This document shows positions 60,641-64,000 of a stretch of 64,000 bases of DNA, one piece after another. Positions within the stretch are counted from its first letter, which is position 1; each line of letters opens with the position of its first letter. Source of the DNA: Coprovicinus avistercoris. Lineage in GTDB: Bacteria; Actinomycetota; Coriobacteriia; Coriobacteriales; Atopobiaceae. Both the position numbers and the translations under genes were made by a program. The stretch is taken from positions 1-64,000 of the forward strand of contig DVMQ01000007.1 in the NCBI GenBank assembly GCA_018714895.1, in the 5' to 3' direction. The notes under the pieces are model-generated. The model was not told where the DNA came from and did no database searches. It saw only the letters and a list, made by a program, of their open reading frames with translations.

Positions 60641-61549
60641 ATGGGCGAGACGCCCCTAACATTTCAGGATATGATCCTGACGCTCGAGCACTATTGGGCT
60701 AGTTGTGGTTGCACGGTAATGCAGCCCTATGACTCCGAGGTGGGAGCTGGTACCTTCCATACCGCTACTACCCTGCGCTCACTGGGTCCAGGGGAGTGGA
60801 GGTGCTGCTATCCTCAGCCTTGCCGTCGTCCTACGGATGGACGCTATGGTGAGAACCCCAACCGCATGCAGCATTACTACCAATTCCAAGTGCTCATTAA
60901 GCCTTCTCCTGCGGATTCACAGGAACTGTATTTGGGTTCGCTTGCCGCTATTGGCCTTGATCCTAATGCACATGATGTTCGCTTCGTTGAAGATGACTGG
61001 GAGAGCCCAACACTTGGAGCCTGGGGCCTGGGCTGGGAAGTTTGGCTTGACGGTATGGAGGTTACGCAATTCACCTATTTTCAACAGGTAGGTGGTATTG
61101 AAGTTGATCCTGTGCCCGTTGAGATTACCTACGGCCTTGAGCGAATTGCTATGTATGCCCAAAACGTTACAAGTGTCTATGACCTTGTCTGGAGCTATTT
61201 GCCCGATGGTACTCCTATGACCTACGGAGATGTATTCCTTGAGAATGAACGCGAATTCTCGGCATACAACTTCGAGGTTGCCAACGTTGAGATGATGCGT
61301 CAGAAGTTTGATGACTATGAGCGCGAGTGCCATGCATGTCTGGATGCCAAGCTTCCGCTTCCAGCGTATGACTGTGTTATGAAATGCAGCCATGCCTTTA
61401 ACCTGCTTGATGCTCGTGGTGCTCTGTCAGCTGTTGAACGAGCAAATTATATTTTGAGAGTGCGTACGGTTGCTAAGGCATGTTGTGAGGCATATCTCGA
61501 ACAAGTTGCTGGTTCGACTGATGAGCATAAGAACGAGGAGGTTGCATAG
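60641..61549 (+). CDS. glyQ: Glycyl-tRNA synthetase alpha subunit
   Basis: 302 residues from ATG 60641 with GAAGGAGGG before it; a 20-residue longer reading is rejected. TFQDMILTLEHYWASCGCTVMQPYDSEVGAGT is the GlyQ start (core EVGAGTFHTATTLRSLGP). PRPTDGRYGENPNR motif appears as RRPTDGRYGENPNR, and GLGWEVWLDGMEVTQFTYFQQVGG follows. It carries the class II catalytic core and works with GlyS encoded 3 nt later. Confidence 0.97.
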   Translation: MGETPLTFQDMILTLEHYWASCGCTVMQPYDSEVGAGTFHTATTLRSLGPGEWRCCYPQPCRRPTDGRYGENPNRMQHYYQFQVLIKPSPADSQELYLGSLAAIGLDPNAHDVRFVEDDWESPTLGAWGLGWEVWLDGMEVTQFTYFQQVGGIEVDPVPVEITYGLERIAMYAQNVTSVYDLVWSYLPDGTPMTYGDVFLENEREFSAYNFEVANVEMMRQKFDDYERECHACLDAKLPLPAYDCVMKCSHAFNLLDARGALSAVERANYILRVRTVAKACCEAYLEQVAGSTDEHKNEEVA

Positions 61550-61552
61550 ACC

Positions 61553-63649
61553 ATGGCCAAAACACGCGATTTTTTGCTTGAAATAGGCTGTGAGGAGATG
61601 CCTTCGGCACCGCTTATGAATGCAACCAATCAGCTTGGAAAGCTCGTGGAACGTGAGCTCGATGATGCGGGTTTGCCTCACGGAGCACTTCGTGTTGCTT
61701 CAACGCCTCGACGTTTGAGCGTTATTGTCTCCGATGTTGCTGAATCGACCGAAGAGGTTCATGAGGTGCGTCGTGGTCCTGCAGCTCATATCGCTTTTGA
61801 TGAGGCGGGTGAGCCCACAAAAGCAGCTATAGGTTTTGCTCGCAAGTTTGGCATGGGAGCAGAAGATCTTACAAGGCGTGAAGACAGCGATGGCAAGGAA
61901 TATGTTTTTGCTGAGCGTACAATTCCAGCTGCTTCTGCATTGCCACTCCTCTCTAAGCTCTGTGAAAAGACAATTCGTTCCCTTGAGTGGCCTAACTATC
62001 GCAGCCAGCGTTGGGGTTCTTCTCACGATACGTTCGTAAGGCCCATTCGTTGGATTTGTGCTCTTTTTGGTGAGGATGTTATCCCGGTTAGTTATGCTGA
62101 TGTAACAAGCAGCAATACAACACGTGGTCATCGAGTCTTGGGCCCTGGTGAACACATCGTGGCCGAACCTTCGGCTTACGAAAACGTTCTTGAGAATGCC
62201 GGTGTTCTCCTTGAGAAGAGGCGAGCACAAAAGATTCGTGAACAGGTAAAAGCTCTTGAAGAAGAACGCGGTGGCGCTCATGTTGATATGCCTAAGCGTA
62301 CCTTCGATGAAGTTGTAAACCTGTGCGAATGGCCAACGGCGCTTGTTGGCACTTTTGACGAAGAGTTCTTGGCAGTTCCTCATGAAATTATTTGTGAGTC
62401 CATGCTGTCCAACCAGCGCTATTTCCCCATTTATGACCAGCAGGGCAATCTCACTCGTGAATTTGTCGTAGTGTCCAACGCTGACCCGGCATGTTCTGAG
62501 ACAGTTGTTGATGGTAATGAACGTGTTGTTCGTGCGCGTTTAGATGATGCCAAGTTCTTCTATGAGGAAGACCTTAAGGTTGGTCTCGATGAGTTTGTTG
62601 AACGTCTGGATCGCGTGGTATTTCATGAGAAGCTCGGCACTATGCGCCAGAAGGTTGAGCGCATGGAGGCGATTGCGGGTGCTGCCGCAGAACTAGCTGG
62701 TCTTGATGAGATTACTTCTGCGCAGGCTATTCGCGCTGCCCATTTTGCTAAGGCTGACCTGGTAAGCCAGACTGTCGTTGAATTCACCAGCCAGCAAGGC
62801 GTTATGGGTGGCTACTTTGCTCAGGCCGCCGGTGAGCCTGAAGAGGTGTCCCGCGGCATAGCTGAGCATTATCGTCCACGCTTTGCTGGAGATGATCTTC
62901 CCTCGGGCACGGTAGGAAAAGTTGTGGCTCTTGCCGATAAACTCGATACGATTTGTGGACTTTTTGCAGTTGATGAACCGCCTACCGGCTCATCCGATCC
63001 ATTCGCCGTTCGTCGTTCTGCTATTGGTGCAATTGCAATTTTGCAGGCGCTCCCAGCGTTTTCTTTGAGTTCATTGGTTAGCTGTGCGCTCGAGGCACTT
63101 TCATCTCAGGACATCTCCTTTGACCTCGATAAAGTCCGCAATGAAGTGCTCGCATTTTTCGTCGGTCGCCTTGCAGCGATCGCGCGTGATGAGGGTGTCC
63201 GCCCCGAGACAATCGAAGCTGTTTCTGCGGTGGGCGTTGTAGATCCTGCAGAGTTTTTACATCGTGCCCATGCTCTTGAGCAGGCACGCAAAAATGATAC
63301 TGAGCTCTTTGACGATTTGGCGCATGCCTACGCTCGTGCAGCTCATCTTGCTGATGCATCACTTGGTGATGATGTCGACGAAACCAAGTTCTCTGCTCCT
63401 GAGCTTGCTTTGCTTAAGGCCTGCTCAGAAGGGGAAGATGCTGTTAATAGCGCGCTCAGCACAGGAGACTATCAGGGTGCACTTGCTGCCCTTGCAGGTT
63501 TGCGAGAGCCAATCGATCGATTCTTTGACGAAGTGCTTGTTATGGATGAAGATGAGGACGTGCGAAATAATCGTCTGCGTCTCCTTAACAGATTTGCTGG
63601 TGTCTTTGGCGGGGTTGCTGACATGGGAGCGCTCGCTGGCAGGCGTTAG
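61553..63649 (+). CDS. glyS: Glycyl-tRNA synthetase beta subunit
   Basis: 698 residues, the usual length. DFLLEIGCEEMPSAPL opens the subunit; STPRRLSVIV, GPAAHIAFDEAGEPTKAAIGFARKFG, FVRPIRWICALFG and SNQRYFPIYDQQGNL are GlyS landmarks; the C-terminal anticodon-binding domain ends with VMDEDEDVRNNRLRLLNRFA. It binds tRNA-Gly. A hairpin without T run follows at 63671. Confidence 0.97.
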   Translation: MAKTRDFLLEIGCEEMPSAPLMNATNQLGKLVERELDDAGLPHGALRVASTPRRLSVIVSDVAESTEEVHEVRRGPAAHIAFDEAGEPTKAAIGFARKFGMGAEDLTRREDSDGKEYVFAERTIPAASALPLLSKLCEKTIRSLEWPNYRSQRWGSSHDTFVRPIRWICALFGEDVIPVSYADVTSSNTTRGHRVLGPGEHIVAEPSAYENVLENAGVLLEKRRAQKIREQVKALEEERGGAHVDMPKRTFDEVVNLCEWPTALVGTFDEEFLAVPHEIICESMLSNQRYFPIYDQQGNLTREFVVVSNADPACSETVVDGNERVVRARLDDAKFFYEEDLKVGLDEFVERLDRVVFHEKLGTMRQKVERMEAIAGAAAELAGLDEITSAQAIRAAHFAKADLVSQTVVEFTSQQGVMGGYFAQAAGEPEEVSRGIAEHYRPRFAGDDLPSGTVGKVVALADKLDTICGLFAVDEPPTGSSDPFAVRRSAIGAIAILQALPAFSLSSLVSCALEALSSQDISFDLDKVRNEVLAFFVGRLAAIARDEGVRPETIEAVSAVGVVDPAEFLHRAHALEQARKNDTELFDDLAHAYARAAHLADASLGDDVDETKFSAPELALLKACSEGEDAVNSALSTGDYQGALAALAGLREPIDRFFDEVLVMDEDEDVRNNRLRLLNRFAGVFGGVADMGALAGRR

Positions 63650-63670
63650 AATGGTATAAATATCTAAAGT

Positions 63671-63693
63671 GCGAGGCGATAATTTCGCCTCGC
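63671..63693 (+). other. Hairpin between glyS and the PPDK regulator gene
   Basis: GCGAGGCGA (63671-63679), loop TAATT, TCGCCTCGC (63685-63693): perfect 9-bp stem. AGGCAGG follows, not T, so it is more likely a processing or stability element than a terminator. Confidence 0.6.
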
Positions 63694-63728
63694 AGGCAGG
63701 TTCAGCATTTGGCGGAAAGGTGGCTTTC

Positions 63729-64000
63729 GTGAAGGCAAATTTCGACCTCATTGATGAGGACTTCGACGAGGCTACGCCCGTCGTTCATATCATTTCAGAC
63801 TCTCTTGGCGACACTGCATCTGAGGTTGTTAACGCCGCTGCTGGTCAGTTTCCTAATGAGTCTGTACGAATTGAACGGCTTGCTAAGGTTACGAGCGTAG
63901 AGCAGGTTCGTCATTACTTTGACGAGAAGACCGATCCAGAGATTCCGATGGCTGTGTTCCACACCATCGTGGATTCTAATTTGCGTGCAGAGGTTCGTCG
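63729..64000 (+). CDS. PEP synthase / pyruvate phosphate dikinase regulatory protein, 3'-truncated by the window edge
   Basis: Frame open from GTG 63729 (AAGGTGG 5 nt upstream) to the end of the window, 90 codons seen. PVVHIISDSLGDTASEVVNAAAGQFP is the start of the DUF299 kinase/pyrophosphorylase family, which reversibly phosphorylates a Thr of PPDK or PEP synthase. The nucleotide-binding loop and most of the protein lie outside the window. If PPDK is present it would control PEP supply, the same metabolite used by the aromatic cluster. Confidence 0.88.
   Translation, partial: MKANFDLIDEDFDEATPVVHIISDSLGDTASEVVNAAAGQFPNESVRIERLAKVTSVEQVRHYFDEKTDPEIPMAVFHTIVDSNLRAEVR

Noticed and set aside
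61700..62383. 227-codon open frame on the minus strand inside glyS
   Set aside because: Wholly antisense to a strongly supported gene; its protein has no recognisable domain and no ribosome site.
1..64000. CRISPR array, insertion sequence, prophage or genomic island
   Set aside because: No spaced direct repeats, no transposase or integrase genes and no break in codon style were seen.

Overview
The window is one continuous stretch of housekeeping and metabolic genes from a low-to-mid GC member of the Actinomycetota. It most resembles a fermentative coriobacterium of the Atopobium/Lancefieldella/Olsenella kind. This assignment is an inference from gene content and order: arginine deiminase genes, anaerobic NrdD/NrdG, heterodimeric GlyQ/GlyS, class I Ppk, an mreBCD-PBP2-RodA cluster, and the actinobacterial-style rpsP-khpA-rimM-trmD-lepB order. 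No 16S gene is present to confirm it. I see no insertion sequence, prophage, CRISPR array or rRNA. There is one tRNA gene, tRNA-Arg(CCG).

Layout. 1-6.7 kb: the 3' part of a glycosyltransferase, then a leftward block with an S58 peptidase, Maf, an RNA uracil methyltransferase and a polyphosphate kinase with an unusual acidic tail. 7-10.6 kb: arginine deiminase, ornithine carbamoyltransferase and a PLP aminotransferase. 10.6-14.9 kb: trpS (leftward), then nrdD-nrdG. 14.9-24.1 kb: a leftward aromatic amino acid cluster (aroF, tyrA, aroB, aroA, aroC, pheA, aroE::aroK, and a type II dehydroquinase). It supplies every step from E4P and PEP to chorismate, and on to phenylpyruvate and hydroxyphenylpyruvate. 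24.3-30.4 kb: tRNA-Arg, aconitase, and two single-pass membrane proteins (zinc ribbon, TPR) flanking a cyclophilin. 30.6-36.6 kb: the elongasome genes mreB, mreC, mreD, PBP2 and rodA. 36.6-48 kb: a DUF697-like protein, a B12/radical-SAM pair, a quinone-reductase-like flavoprotein, a ketopantoate reductase homologue, a CaCA antiporter, prfC, an MBL hydrolase, a D-2-hydroxyacid dehydrogenase and a DHA2 exporter. 48-54.6 kb: rplU-rpmA, then obg-proB-proA-nadD-yqeK-rsfS, tightly coupled by 4-nt overlaps. 54.6-57.9 kb: dinB and a two-component system (leftward). 58.1-64 kb: rpsP-khpA-rimM-trmD-lepB, glyQ-glyS, and the start of a PEP-synthase/PPDK regulatory protein.

The most striking feature is the last gene of the aromatic cluster (14917-15915). 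It encodes a glucose-type PTS EIIB domain, with its phospho-acceptor cysteine intact, joined by a long polar linker to a complete type II 3-dehydroquinate dehydratase. PEP is both the PTS phosphate donor and a substrate of two enzymes encoded in the same cluster (DAHP synthase and EPSP synthase). The fusion could therefore tie shikimate flux to PTS phosphorylation state. That regulatory reading is inference; the domain fusion is visible directly. A second fusion (aroE::aroK), several perfect inverted repeats around nrdD/nrdG, a trpS terminator embedded in the neighbouring coding sequence, and a GC-rich, potentially structured leader before the DHA2 exporter are the other points worth checking.
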